A stretch of DNA of 29,107 nucleotides. Source: a virus. This document shows positions 9,001 to 16,432 of this stretch, piece after piece. Position numbers and translations under genes: made by a program. The first letter of the stretch is position 1; every line of letters starts with the position of its first letter. The DNA is taken from the IMG/VR virus record IMGVR_UViG_3300050121_000015, positions 1 through 29,107 of that record; one strand, written 5' to 3'. The notes below the pieces were generated by a model, which was not told the DNA's origin, made no database searches, and worked only from the letters and a program-made list of their open reading frames with translations.

Positions 9001-12000
9001 AATTATTTTATTCAACTGTGCAATTTCTTTCATCTGCAGATCAAGATACACTTTCTTAGCACTAACTAAAAGTCCTTGAACTGCATTACCAGAAATCATA
9101 CCAGCCTGCAACAGAGTTTGAGTTTCCTGTACTTTATCACGGTACAATTGCTCTGCTGCAGCTCTTTGAGTAGAGATTGTATTCAAACCAAGGTTCAATA
9201 CTTCAGACTGCTTGATCAAACCCAGTTTTTCTTTTTCAGTTGTCATACCATTTATTGCAAGAACTTCTTCCTGCACACGGTATTTGTTATTAATTTCTGC
9301 AATATTGGCTTCATCCTTCATACCAGTCAAACGCATGTAGTCTTTATCTATAGTATTCTTCATAACCAATAGTTCTTGATTATTGATAAACAATAGCTTT
9401 TCTGCTTCGATAGTACGTTGCTTATCTGCCTCGTATGCTCTGGAAATAGCATCTGTCTGAGCATCAATCTGTGAAGTATCTTTGATTGAATTCATTACCT
9501 GCTTTTGAGAAACAATTCCAAGCTTACCTTGTACTTGATTGGAGTAATCTGTTCCTTTTCCGTTCTTGGCTCCTGCCACTCCTGCATTATAGGCAGCTAA
9601 GCCTTTAGTAAGATCTCCAGGAAAAGATTTAAGGCTAGTTGCAAGAATCTTAACTCCAGAATCAATACTGTAGGACACATCCTGTACTAATCGTTGCTGA
9701 TTAACTTCTGAATGTGCTGCAGAATTAACTTGCATAAGACCTGAATCTGTACTGCCATTTTTATTCTTATTGGTAGCAGTTAGTACCCCACTGCTTTCCT
9801 GCATAATCACAGCTTTGATTATATCTGAGGATACACCATACTTAGTTGCAGCCGCTTGAATATCTGTAGCATATTTTTGTAATGCTTCCATGAACTTTGG
9901 ATCTGCAGTACTACGATTCACTAATGCATCCGCTAGTGCAGGTTTACCCTGTACTGCATTTATCTCTTTGTTTGCACGAGTAAGTTCAACTGCAAGAATC
10001 TCTTTGGAGATACGTAGACGTTCAAGGTAGGCATCGTTGAAAGAGAGTTGACGTTCTTTAACTTTTGCATCTACTTCCTCCTGCATAGTCTTTAATTGAT
10101 CTAATGCAAGTTTAGCATCAGCTTCTGCAGTACGTATCATAGACTTCATAATATTTGCTGCATAACCGGCCGCTTTATCTATAGCAGCTTGTTGCTTATT
10201 TACTTCTTTATCTGATACAGTATCTTTACCAGCCGCGAAGTTTGCAGCATTTTCTGCTTCTAGTTTTGCTTGTTTGGTTAAATCATCTGTCATTATAGCA
10301 CGAGTATCTGCTTCATTACGAACAGCAGCATTTAATAAAGTTTGTATATGTAGTCTTTCTTTTGCATTTCCTGTACCTGTTTCAGGGTTTTTACTTACAA
10401 AAGGTAGTTTGCTCTCTGCAGTGATAGATTTATCTAACTCTTTTAACTGCTTTACATACGTATCCACATCAGCAACTGCCTGTTTTACACTAGCATTTTC
10501 CTCTATAGCAAGAGTTAACTTTAACTCTGGGGTAGTTGCAGCAAGTTTATCATCAAATGCTTTACGAGCTTTAAGTACTCGGTCTTCAGTATCTTTTGCT
10601 TCTGCTCCCATACCAGCTAAAGCAATGGTAGCTGCTACTATACCTGCCACAAGAACTGCAGGAGAGGATAAGAAAGCAAATGCTACTTCTAGCCCTCCTA
10701 CGGCTGTTGCTGCTAGTCCTACAGTTGTAATACTTGTGGTAACTTCAGCAATAACAGTACCTATACCAGCTATACCAGCCTGTACCCAACCTAAACCAGC
10801 AACAAAATTACCTAGTAATACAAAAGTAGCTCCTAAAGCAATATTTACTCCTGTAGTTAATACAGTACTTAGAGTTCCAGTAGCTGTAACAAGTTTAGTC
10901 ATACCCTCTGCCGCAGCACCTAAACCTTTTACAATTCCTAAAAGAGGTCCAGAAGATACATTGTAAATAGACTCTCCAAGAAGCTGGAAATTTGTTTTCA
11001 TATCCTGCACATTAGCATTTAATCCTTTTCTGGCTAATTCAAAAGCAGCTGCAAACCGTGTTGCATAAAAGTCTGTAAAGTTTAATATATTATCATGAGC
11101 TGCTTCTGTTCCAGCCTTCATAGATTTAACTACCAGCAACGAAGCTTGTTGCTGGGTAACCGCAGCACGTCCAGCAGCTACTTCTATTTTATTATAATTA
11201 TCTCTCCATGCAGCTACATAAGATGCAAAAGCACCTGGCAGTAAGTTACCTAACTGTTTAACCAGTTCTTCTGACTGAACACGCGTCTTGTTGAATATTT
11301 GAGATATTGCAAGGAAGGTAAGTTGTACTTTATCTGCAGAAAGATGTAACGCAGTTGAAACTGTATTAATATTGGTAAACATATGCCAAACATCTGCAAG
11401 AGATTCACCTGCAAGACTAGCAGATGCTTGAAAAGTTCGGAAGTTTTCTCTAACTGTAGCAATCTCAATGCCTGTACGATGAGCTTCATCTGTTAAGGCT
11501 TTATAAACGCTATCCATACCTCCTATACCGACGGTAGCTGAAAGAGAAGCAAGAGTAGCTTCCTTCTGAATACCTATAGCCGGTATAGCCCGTATAGAGT
11601 TAGAAACTGCATTAATTACCGCGTTCAAGACTCGGTAGATACCTATAAATTCTGCTGCACGGCCTATGATGCTAGTATGCTGAGCTGCATTAGCGGCAAG
11701 TGCTGCATTTTCCTGTGCAGTAGCTTGAGCAGCCGCAAGAGTAACTTGATTTGAAACAATCTGTGCTTCAGTCCGTTGCATTATTGCAGTACGAGAAGCG
11801 TTAGCAGCTCCTCTATTAGATATAACACCTGCTCTAAGATTATCTTCAATAGCCTGCAACTGACTAGAAGCATTACGGCGTATAGCTATTTCATCATTAG
11901 CTGCTTGAAGTTCTATAGTACGGATATGATTTATACCGTTAGACCGAATAGATACTTCCAATGCTATTCTACGATTCATCTCTGTTTGGAGTTGAGCAGT

Positions 12001-12648
12001 CTCTGCTCGATAGATATCTGCTGAAGTACTTCTAGCTTGTGTTCCAGCTTGTACTGTTTCGATACTTCTGCGAATAGCGGTTATCTGGCTAGCAGCAGTT
12101 CTTTCCAATGCTACTCTTTGAGAAGTAGCAGTATGAATGTTATTCAAGGTTCCTGAAGCAATTTGTTGTTCAATTGCAGCAATATCTGTTGCTAGTTTTT
12201 GCTGTATAGCTTTTTCATCAGCTGCTGCTTGTATTTGCAACGTCTTGATATCTGTAATACCGTTAATACGTATGGAGCGTTCAAGGGTTAATCTTTGTTG
12301 AAGGGCTGCATTACTAACAGTAGCTGAAGAATTAAAAGTATCTGCTCGTATTGCAGAAGTACTTGCAGTACCAGTATTTCCTATTGTAGCATCACCAGCT
12401 AATGCTAAATTATGTACTAAATCTCTTGCAGCTTGAGCAGCAGCAATCGTAGAGGCTGTAAGTTTAACTACATGTTCATTAGTAGTCTGTATACCATCCG
12501 CATCCATGATTTGCTTAGATATAGTGTTCAACTGTTTAACAGCTACGCCTGTACCTTGCAAAGCTTTCTCTATAGATTTAAGGGCTTCTGGGGTATCTCC
12601 TAAATCACTTTTAATCCTAATCGTTAAAGTCTTATCTGAATTACTCAC
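6034..12648 (-). CDS. Tape measure protein with transglycosylase (SLT) domain
   Basis: This 2204-residue protein sets tail length and is expected to pass into the cell during DNA entry. Translation starts at GTG (12648), supported by AAGGAG 8 bases upstream; the start lies inside the end of the T frame (8-base overlap). Layout: two diverged copies of a 60-residue coiled unit (119-178 and 227-286); a tape-measure N-terminal domain (about 340-500, with RENFRTFQASASLAGES); a hydrophobic stretch (about 566-682); long helical coiled coils; a lytic transglycosylase SLT domain around 925-1050 with MQESSG (catalytic Glu951), SGLMQVN and AYNAG; a second hydrophobic, Gly/Ala-rich stretch (about 1363-1416); and a typical C-terminal end (GFAIGTNFVPEDM ... 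IHKGERIIPA). The SLT domain probably cuts peptidoglycan at infection. At lambda-like spacing this length predicts a tail of about 0.3 micrometres (inference). Confidence 0.95.
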   Translation of the reverse strand: MSNSDKTLTIRIKSDLGDTPEALKSIEKALQGTGVAVKQLNTISKQIMDADGIQTTNEHVVKLTASTIAAAQAARDLVHNLALAGDATIGNTGTASTSAIRADTFNSSATVSNAALQQRLTLERSIRINGITDIKTLQIQAAADEKAIQQKLATDIAAIEQQIASGTLNNIHTATSQRVALERTAASQITAIRRSIETVQAGTQARSTSADIYRAETAQLQTEMNRRIALEVSIRSNGINHIRTIELQAANDEIAIRRNASSQLQAIEDNLRAGVISNRGAANASRTAIMQRTEAQIVSNQVTLAAAQATAQENAALAANAAQHTSIIGRAAEFIGIYRVLNAVINAVSNSIRAIPAIGIQKEATLASLSATVGIGGMDSVYKALTDEAHRTGIEIATVRENFRTFQASASLAGESLADVWHMFTNINTVSTALHLSADKVQLTFLAISQIFNKTRVQSEELVKQLGNLLPGAFASYVAAWRDNYNKIEVAAGRAAVTQQQASLLVVKSMKAGTEAAHDNILNFTDFYATRFAAAFELARKGLNANVQDMKTNFQLLGESIYNVSSGPLLGIVKGLGAAAEGMTKLVTATGTLSTVLTTGVNIALGATFVLLGNFVAGLGWVQAGIAGIGTVIAEVTTSITTVGLAATAVGGLEVAFAFLSSPAVLVAGIVAATIALAGMGAEAKDTEDRVLKARKAFDDKLAATTPELKLTLAIEENASVKQAVADVDTYVKQLKELDKSITAESKLPFVSKNPETGTGNAKERLHIQTLLNAAVRNEADTRAIMTDDLTKQAKLEAENAANFAAGKDTVSDKEVNKQQAAIDKAAGYAANIMKSMIRTAEADAKLALDQLKTMQEEVDAKVKERQLSFNDAYLERLRISKEILAVELTRANKEINAVQGKPALADALVNRSTADPKFMEALQKYATDIQAAATKYGVSSDIIKAVIMQESSGVLTATNKNKNGSTDSGLMQVNSAAHSEVNQQRLVQDVSYSIDSGVKILATSLKSFPGDLTKGLAAYNAGVAGAKNGKGTDYSNQVQGKLGIVSQKQVMNSIKDTSQIDAQTDAISRAYEADKQRTIEAEKLLFINNQELLVMKNTIDKDYMRLTGMKDEANIAEINNKYRVQEEVLAINGMTTEKEKLGLIKQSEVLNLGLNTISTQRAAAEQLYRDKVQETQTLLQAGMISGNAVQGLLVSAKKVYLDLQMKEIAQLNKIIALEGKGAIDAKNKLMLIQEAGRQQAMQSAAIANNILTKNDTTGLVAIKNTHETDLAAAEKARVDAENAYILQNHKITLDEKAALDKKYIEQTRSADIAYYESMGKTGADAYSTLTNAVVKLFGTKSKEAKTFQAIETGIAAEQMALEAIRAAKTLAYIAIDVAAGAAKMFGQSGWFGFAGVAAMLGVMGGLGYAAASANHTAPAQTSTASVDTGTVLGDSTTKSNSIVNIAQLMKDIQADNYPVLRSIDQGISNLSIGITNVVTRLFQAGGLKSATLPADSIAMGIASGFNKLTTVGGWKVDPIMSWLLGAAFGGKKTSTVTAQGISTSNTSMADIMGGGNLQAQQYADIQTKTAGGWFTSDKYSTSTQYAALDASTQGALNSVFKSMGQTMFGLADTLGAGLSDRVKNYVIPALTVDLKGLNGTDAAAKLNGVLSATLDTMATSVFGDIIGQYQKLGEGMLETAVRIVSEVAVVKDALATSGKLLADNAIAISDALVQAAGGLQEFQKQFSSYFDKFYTDSEKQAQSFKQLSGQLNSVNLNLASTREGYRAQVDAIDITTAAGQAQYSMLLKLSASADTYYSLLANANALDLQKRGLEVQIMQLSGNTLGALTAQRKLDLAAMDSSLRSSQQMIYSLTDANTAVTNAVTAVSTAISTMQALATQLKSAMASTVIDTNISLQQERDSAVALLQTTLNTAQSGGSIDNVTGMDKALTDIAKPSEQLYTSFAQYAFNQAKTGNIISQLATSATDQVSIAQKQLDAANGTTTAVLTLNQSLANLGVAMAAKDVLIQASMQLLAEAVNNTSKTDTEKAIIASFQQVQGHAPTAEELASWVVPLSNNVINLSNLTTEIARTFATIPQRISTTGLDSGMLADIASSSAWLHSQGVPGFAIGTNFVPEDMTANIHKGERIIPAADNAKLMSMLAKTSSTTIKLDNSELIKEIKELRSTVERQQTTLNKIASTTKQTTDILDNSTAGGPMLVKVVA

Positions 12649-13021
12649 TAGCAGGACTCCTTGGTAAAACCATTTCTAAGTAGCCCGAACGGATATAGGC
12701 TATATCGTATACTGTTTGTTCTAATGGCATCTTCTTATCTTTAATTAAGGCTAGAAGTAGGGCAGTGTCTAGTTCATAATCTTTCTTAATATAAGAAGTT
12801 AGAAGTCTAAATAGTTTATAAACTTCATAATGTTCCTCCCAAAGAAAAAGGATAACTTCATTTTCTGAGTCATCCTCTTCTTCTTGCTCTTGCTCTTCCT
12901 GTTCCTCTACATCGTTAGCTTCTGGAAATAGAGCTAGTAGGGCAGCATCTTCTTCAGCTTCTGATTGTTTCTTAGAATCTGGAGCATTTTGCTGCCCTAA
13001 TAATTTACCTGCCTCTATTAG
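12641..13021 (-). CDS. T-frame extension of the tail assembly chaperone (GT fusion, -1 frameshift)
   Basis: This frame has no start codon of its own and is reached by a -1 ribosomal frameshift at the end of the G-like gene. From the codon CTA at 13021-13019 it is open for 126 codons and stops with TAA at 12643-12641, overlapping the tape-measure start. The product has a Glu-rich acidic linker (about residues 21-55), then a helical domain (FLWEEHYEVYKLFRLL ... LALIKDKKMP ... DIAYIRSGYLEMV) that resembles T domains of siphophage chaperones. With the 154-residue G part, the fusion would be about 280 residues. In lambda, gpGT binds the tape measure and recruits tail-tube subunits; neither G nor GT stays in the virion. 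The open frame filling the whole gap between G and the tape measure supports the call. Confidence 0.9.
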   Translation of the reverse strand, partial: LIEAGKLLGQQNAPDSKKQSEAEEDAALLALFPEANDVEEQEEQEQEEEDDSENEVILFLWEEHYEVYKLFRLLTSYIKKDYELDTALLLALIKDKKMPLEQTVYDIAYIRSGYLEMVLPRSPASE

Positions 13022-13482
13022 TTTTTTGAACTTGCTTCCTTATAGTCATTGTTCAGGAAAGCTTTCTGCATGTTGTCTAAAATGGAGACTCTGTAAGGTG
13101 CAGACGTCAGATATACAGAAGTGAGGAGGTCTTTGCATTCCTCAGAATCTCCCCACAGAGTCTCAATAGGTTTAGCCGTGCGGGTATCGGAAATAACCAC
13201 AACACGTTCTGTACCAGCAGCGGAGTCTTCAATAGTAATTGTAGCTCCTTTTATATATACAATTTCATCTGTAACAAAGGCATCAAGTTCTGGAGAACCG
13301 GTAGAATCGTTAGAAATTGTATCTTGAATTAGTTGAAGTGCTTTGAATTTTTCACGAGTAGCTTCTACAGAGTAACGCTTGAAACCAATCTTAATTGATT
13401 CGCTGTTACCGGAAGCATCTTTGGCTACTATATTTAATTCAATAGTAGGTGTTTGAAGTTTTAATTTTATTGCTAAAGCCAT
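13018..13482 (-). CDS. Tail assembly chaperone, G-like
   Basis: This 154-residue protein lies between the major tail protein and the tape measure, the fixed position of the lambda G gene (140 residues). The N-terminal half is beta-like (ALAIKLKLQTPTIELNIVAK); a helical part follows and the gene ends FLNNDYKEASSKN at the slippery site. G-type chaperones are made in excess over the frameshifted GT form and coat the tape measure during tail assembly. A strong GAGGAG ribosome site precedes the ATG. The gene sits directly behind an intrinsic terminator with no room for its own promoter, so its expression should depend on read-through from the major tail gene. Confidence 0.88.
   Translation of the reverse strand: MALAIKLKLQTPTIELNIVAKDASGNSESIKIGFKRYSVEATREKFKALQLIQDTISNDSTGSPELDAFVTDEIVYIKGATITIEDSAAGTERVVVISDTRTAKPIETLWGDSEECKDLLTSVYLTSAPYRVSILDNMQKAFLNNDYKEASSKN
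13021..13027 (-). other. -1 programmed frameshift slippery site A_AAA_AAC
   Basis: The last sense codons of the G-like gene on the minus strand are TCA AAA AAC followed by TAA. They form the canonical X_XXY_YYZ heptamer A_AAA_AAC in the correct phase, one codon before the stop. A tandem -1 slip of the two tRNAs puts the ribosome into the T frame. I see no obvious strong stem-loop or pseudoknot just downstream, but lambda G-T shifting likewise needs little more than the slippery sequence. The heptamer differs from the lambda GGGAAAG site. Confidence 0.9.
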
Positions 13483-13500
13483 GTTATTCTCCTCAGAATT

Positions 13501-13534
13501 AAAAAGAAATGCAGGTCATCTGAAAGACCTGCAT
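13501..13534 (-). terminator. Intrinsic terminator/attenuator between major tail protein and G
   Basis: Read on the minus strand, ATGCAGGTC (13534-13526) pairs perfectly with GACCTGCAT (13517-13509) across an 8-base loop. The stem is followed at once by a T-rich run (TTCTTTTT, 13508-13501). A second, smaller inverted repeat (ACCTT/AAGGT, 13541-13556) lies just before it. The pair fills most of the 82-base gap after the major tail gene. Partial termination here would keep tail-tube mRNA high relative to chaperone and tape-measure mRNA. Confidence 0.8.
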
Positions 13535-13564
13535 CGAAAGACCTTCCGCTTAAGGTAGGTAGTA

Positions 13565-14851
13565 TTAGTAAAACTTAATAGTAGTTGTGGAAATGTTACG
13601 CATGTTTAAATCAAGAGCGGTATTGGTAGCAATCTTACTTTGAGTAACTTTAGCCAGTTTCACCTTATTCATAGACACTTCAATCTGCTTGCCAACAGTT
13701 GGCGCAACAATCTTATCAGCGTAGTCTATAGTTAGTAGGTAATCAGTACCTAACTTGCTATAAGGTTCTAAAGCAGCCGCAGCAGAATCTTCCAAGATAG
13801 ATACGGTTACATCTGTAGGATCTGCACGTTTACTCCAACCATCTCCACAAGTAAGAAGGTAACGAGTGTAGCTCCATCCTGACATGTTTACCATATTTAT
13901 CTTTTGGAAGCAGAAATTACTTACTCCTGTGATAGCAGGTACTGCGCCAGACGTATAGGCATCCATTTCAGTAAGGATAGTAGTGCTGCTTTTGATAGCC
14001 GGTGACACATCAAACTTCATATTACGGAAGTTTGGCACCAAAGTCAACTTTTGAGCAATAGTGGATAAGTTACCCAACATATTGAACTTCAGTTTAGGTT
14101 TAGAACCTACGACCATATCCAAGTCCATACCACCACGAACATTATGCAGAACGTAAGCTTTTTGCGTAACACCTACTGCCAAATCAGGAGATGATCTACG
14201 AACGTCAACGGTAAGATAGGCATTTGAAGCAATAGAATTGGTAATAGAGTAGTAACCAACTCCAAGAATCAAAGCCATACCGCAAGATTGATACCAGTCT
14301 GCCAAAGGAATTTCAGACTCTACCGGAGAAGAACCTGCCATAGTACCACGAGTAGGCATACGAGCTTCAAAATCGAATTTAGCGAACAAATCGGTAATGT
14401 CTGTAGTTTCATCTCTGTCCAATTCGTCGCCAACATACTGCATAACATCTGTAGTAGTTTCAACAGAAAAGTTCAAGTTCAATACTGCAATGGCGTTCTT
14501 CGGGCCAAGACCTGTTTGAAATGCAGTACCAGTAACAGGAGCACTAATAGCCATAACACCTGATGCTTGAGCTACAGCAACTGCAGGAACAACGGCATCC
14601 AACGTAAGAGCTGTATCAGATGCAATAGCAATTACCTGACCGATGATTTTCAAACCAGTAGCATCGAACAAGTAACTATTAAGAGCTACCTGAGAGAGGA
14701 ATGCAGTACCTACACCAGGAACCGCAGCAGAACCTGAAGTAGTAGTGATAGTACCGACGGGCGCAGTATTTTCAACAGGTACATTTTCTGCAATCTGTTG
14801 GCAGCCAAATAATGCAATGGCCTTTTCGTCAAACTTTGCTAATTGAGCCAT
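13565..14851 (-). CDS. Major tail (tube) protein, gpV-like
   Basis: The 428-residue protein occupies the lambda V position, before the G/GT chaperones and tape measure. It is longer than lambda gpV (246 residues). Part of the extra length is a small beta module at residues 32-105 (VGTITTTSGSAAVPGVGTAF ... IASDTALTLDA), a repeat type common in phage surface proteins. The remaining beta-rich sequence (for example DVMQYVGDELDRDETT and VLHNVRGGMDLDMVVGSKPK) fits a tube subunit. The ATG is 2 bases after the upstream stop, and GGAG lies across that stop, so translation is coupled. An intrinsic terminator follows the gene, consistent with very high expression. The inserted module probably projects from the tube surface; this is inference. 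Confidence 0.85.
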   Translation of the reverse strand: MAQLAKFDEKAIALFGCQQIAENVPVENTAPVGTITTTSGSAAVPGVGTAFLSQVALNSYLFDATGLKIIGQVIAIASDTALTLDAVVPAVAVAQASGVMAISAPVTGTAFQTGLGPKNAIAVLNLNFSVETTTDVMQYVGDELDRDETTDITDLFAKFDFEARMPTRGTMAGSSPVESEIPLADWYQSCGMALILGVGYYSITNSIASNAYLTVDVRRSSPDLAVGVTQKAYVLHNVRGGMDLDMVVGSKPKLKFNMLGNLSTIAQKLTLVPNFRNMKFDVSPAIKSSTTILTEMDAYTSGAVPAITGVSNFCFQKINMVNMSGWSYTRYLLTCGDGWSKRADPTDVTVSILEDSAAAALEPYSKLGTDYLLTIDYADKIVAPTVGKQIEVSMNKVKLAKVTQSKIATNTALDLNMRNISTTTIKFY

Positions 14852-14853
14852 GA

Positions 14854-15033
14854 TTAAACTCCCTCAACAGGCTGAATAGGATTAGCAAGAGTTGCTAATA
14901 AATCTTTACTGCATGTAGACACAGGCAGACCAGCAGCCGCAAGATTATTAGCAATTTGCTCTAATAATTGCGCTTCTGAAATATCTGCCCGGGATAAGAC
15001 GGGTACACCGTCCACTTCAATATATACTGTCAT
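14854..15033 (-). CDS. Small hypothetical protein upstream of the major tail protein
   Basis: A 59-residue frame starts at the ATG at 15033, with AAAGGA 7 bases upstream, and ends with TAA at 14854, two bases before the major tail gene. The product begins MTVYIEVDGVPVLSRADIS and continues with an amphipathic helix-like stretch (EAQLLEQIANNLAAAGLPV). It fills the gap between the tail-terminator-like gene (10 bases away) and the tail-tube gene. Its stop overlaps the tube gene's ribosome site, so it is very likely translated. No membrane segment or known motif is visible. It may be a minor tail-completion factor or a coupling leader peptide; the function is unknown. Confidence 0.7.
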   Translation of the reverse strand: MTVYIEVDGVPVLSRADISEAQLLEQIANNLAAAGLPVSTCSKDLLATLANPIQPVEGV

Positions 15034-15043
15034 AGTCGTTCCT

Positions 15044-15448
15044 TTAAGTTATAGCTGGAAAAATTAAACCTACTTCTTCTTCATACCAAATACTATTCTC
15101 AGTATTAGCCAGCACGTTACCTTGAATAAAAAATAATCTGGAATAGTCTGCATCATTCACCGGAGAAAAGTTCTTATAAGCAGCCTGCACTTTTAATAAC
15201 GTGTCTACGAATATACTTCTCAAGCAGATGATTTGTATCTTGGTTAGTAACACTTTGGGATTATCATACTCTTCGTATCCATTAGCAAATAAGAAATTAG
15301 GATTCTTCACCATGACACCTTTATGTCCTACATATACTCTAGGACTGGAGATAGAATTCAATGTCTGTACAACGGAATCAGTAGTTTGAGAAGTAACAAA
15401 ACCTGTACTAGCTTCTATTAGATCAATTAATTGAGATTCTTCAAACAT
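15044..15448 (-). CDS. Tail terminator-like protein (gpU position)
   Basis: The 134-residue product matches lambda gpU in length (131) and in position, between the Z-like gene and the major tail protein. It opens with a helix (FEESQLIDLIEASTGF). A mixed alpha/beta segment follows (SPRVYVGHKGVMVK, LLTKIQIICL, LLKVQAAYKNF), and the C-terminus is EEEVGLIFPAIT. Tail terminators form the ring that stops tube growth and joins the tail to the head. Its start overlaps the stop of the preceding 107-residue gene by 8 bases. The identification is mainly positional; a member of another head-tail connector family is possible. Confidence 0.6.
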   Translation of the reverse strand: MFEESQLIDLIEASTGFVTSQTTDSVVQTLNSISSPRVYVGHKGVMVKNPNFLFANGYEEYDNPKVLLTKIQIICLRSIFVDTLLKVQAAYKNFSPVNDADYSRLFFIQGNVLANTENSIWYEEEVGLIFPAIT

Positions 15449-15764
15449 TTTCTACTCCTAACATAGTAGCATATAATAGAGCAAATCCTGTTAAATCTTC
15501 AGTATAGTCTCCAGCAGAAAAAGTATAAACTCTATTAAATACTGTAAGAGTAAATGTATTTCCTGCTACAATACTTAAAAGCAGCATATCATGAACTGAA
15601 ACTATAAAAGAATAAGCATTTTTATTAACAGTATATGGAGAACCGTGATCAGAAATATTCTCTATTTTCTGCTGAGAAATTCCAAATAAACTACCTGCAT
15701 CAAATGCTAGTACCGTACCAGCAATAGATAAAGTAGTTTGAATTGAATCTTCAGATTCCATCAT
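15441..15764 (-). CDS. Probable head-tail joining protein (107 residues, unassigned)
   Basis: This 107-residue beta-rich protein lies between the Z-like and tail-terminator-like genes, overlapping both (4 and 8 bases). Features are a short acidic N-terminus (MMESEDS), strands such as TTLSIAGTVLAFDAG and TFTLTVFNRVYTFSAGDY, and no Cys. Length and composition resemble head-closure proteins such as lambda FII (117 residues), but FII precedes Z in lambda while this gene follows Z. The start could be the first or second Met codon. It is probably a connector or stopper component; I cannot assign a family. Confidence 0.5.
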   Translation of the reverse strand: MMESEDSIQTTLSIAGTVLAFDAGSLFGISQQKIENISDHGSPYTVNKNAYSFIVSVHDMLLLSIVAGNTFTLTVFNRVYTFSAGDYTEDLTGFALLYATMLGVENV

Positions 15765-16336
15765 AACTGTATCTCATTCTCTATAATAGAGTAGATGTTA
15801 TCTATAAAGTACATAACAGAACGGTCGTTATCTACAATATGTCCTGCCATTTGGGAAAGGCTTGGAGCAAACAAAGGATGGGTAGGATACCTATTCTGTC
15901 CATCCCGTTCTATCATACGCCTTCCGCCAATAGGAATGAACCCTCCACGACCATCTGTACCATGAACTATCTGCCTACTTCCTCTAAGAACTTCTACAGA
16001 ATGTACACGACCTTTCTTTGTTTTTCCCGGATTAATATTTCCCATAAAAATAGGAGGAGAGAAGAAATCAGAGAGAAAGACTGGAACAAAGCGATACTGC
16101 AGATCACCTGTAATAATGTTCTTACCAAATGTTACATTACTAGCAGAACCTCCAATAAGCACACTTGAAAGAGGTTTAGAAGTAGCATAACGAGCAGAAA
16201 CAGCACTAGAAATCAATGAGTTAAGTTGTTTCATAGCTACACCAGTACCAAGAGCTACTGCTTTTGGTATTCTAGCAGTATTAAAAGTATCTTTAAATGC
16301 TTCTAATCCTTGTAACTCAACTGTGAAACCACTCAT
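15761..16336 (-). CDS. gpZ-like minor tail / tail completion protein
   Basis: The 191-residue length is close to lambda gpZ (192). The sequence begins VELQGLEAFKDTFNTARIPKAV, then ALGTGVAMKQLNSLISSAVSARYA. This is the typical opening of the Minor_tail_Z group: a short strand, then long helices with conserved small residues. A Gly-rich basic middle region (FMGNINPGKTKKGRVHSVEV) and a C-terminal helix follow. Proteins of this type finish the tail end that docks to the head connector. AAGGAA lies upstream of the ATG. The gene comes after the capsid gene, separated by an intrinsic terminator, so it depends on read-through. Assignment rests on pattern, length and position. Confidence 0.7.
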   Translation of the reverse strand: MSGFTVELQGLEAFKDTFNTARIPKAVALGTGVAMKQLNSLISSAVSARYATSKPLSSVLIGGSASNVTFGKNIITGDLQYRFVPVFLSDFFSPPIFMGNINPGKTKKGRVHSVEVLRGSRQIVHGTDGRGGFIPIGGRRMIERDGQNRYPTHPLFAPSLSQMAGHIVDNDRSVMYFIDNIYSIIENEIQL

Positions 16337-16384
16337 ATTCAGAATTCCTTGAACTGTCGTCAGAAGTATTATCAGCTTAGTATG

Positions 16385-16423
16385 AATAAAAAGAACTGCT
16401 TAAAAGTATAACCCTTAAGCAGT
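16385..16423 (-). terminator. Intrinsic terminator/attenuator after the major capsid gene
   Basis: On the minus strand ACTGCTTAA (16423-16415) pairs perfectly with TTAAGCAGT (16403-16395) around an 11-base loop. It is followed by TTCTTTTTATT. It begins 9 bases after the capsid stop codon and before the gpZ-like gene. I see no convincing new promoter in the remaining 58 bases. It should reduce transcription of the tail genes relative to capsid while still allowing read-through. Confidence 0.75.
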
Positions 16424-16432
16424 CAGGCTGAA

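Noticed and set aside
8848-9372. Three overlapping plus-strand frames, some hydrophobic and Cys-rich
   Set aside because: They oppose the coiled-coil part of the tape measure; mutual overlap in different frames and low-complexity Phe/Ser/Cys content mark them as shadows.
10274-10966. A 230-codon plus-strand open frame, the longest antisense frame in the window
   Set aside because: It lies wholly opposite the Ala-rich hydrophobic part of the tape measure gene, where complementary codon bias opens long frames. It has an implausible Ser/Ala/Val/Pro composition and no ribosome site or neighbours on that strand.
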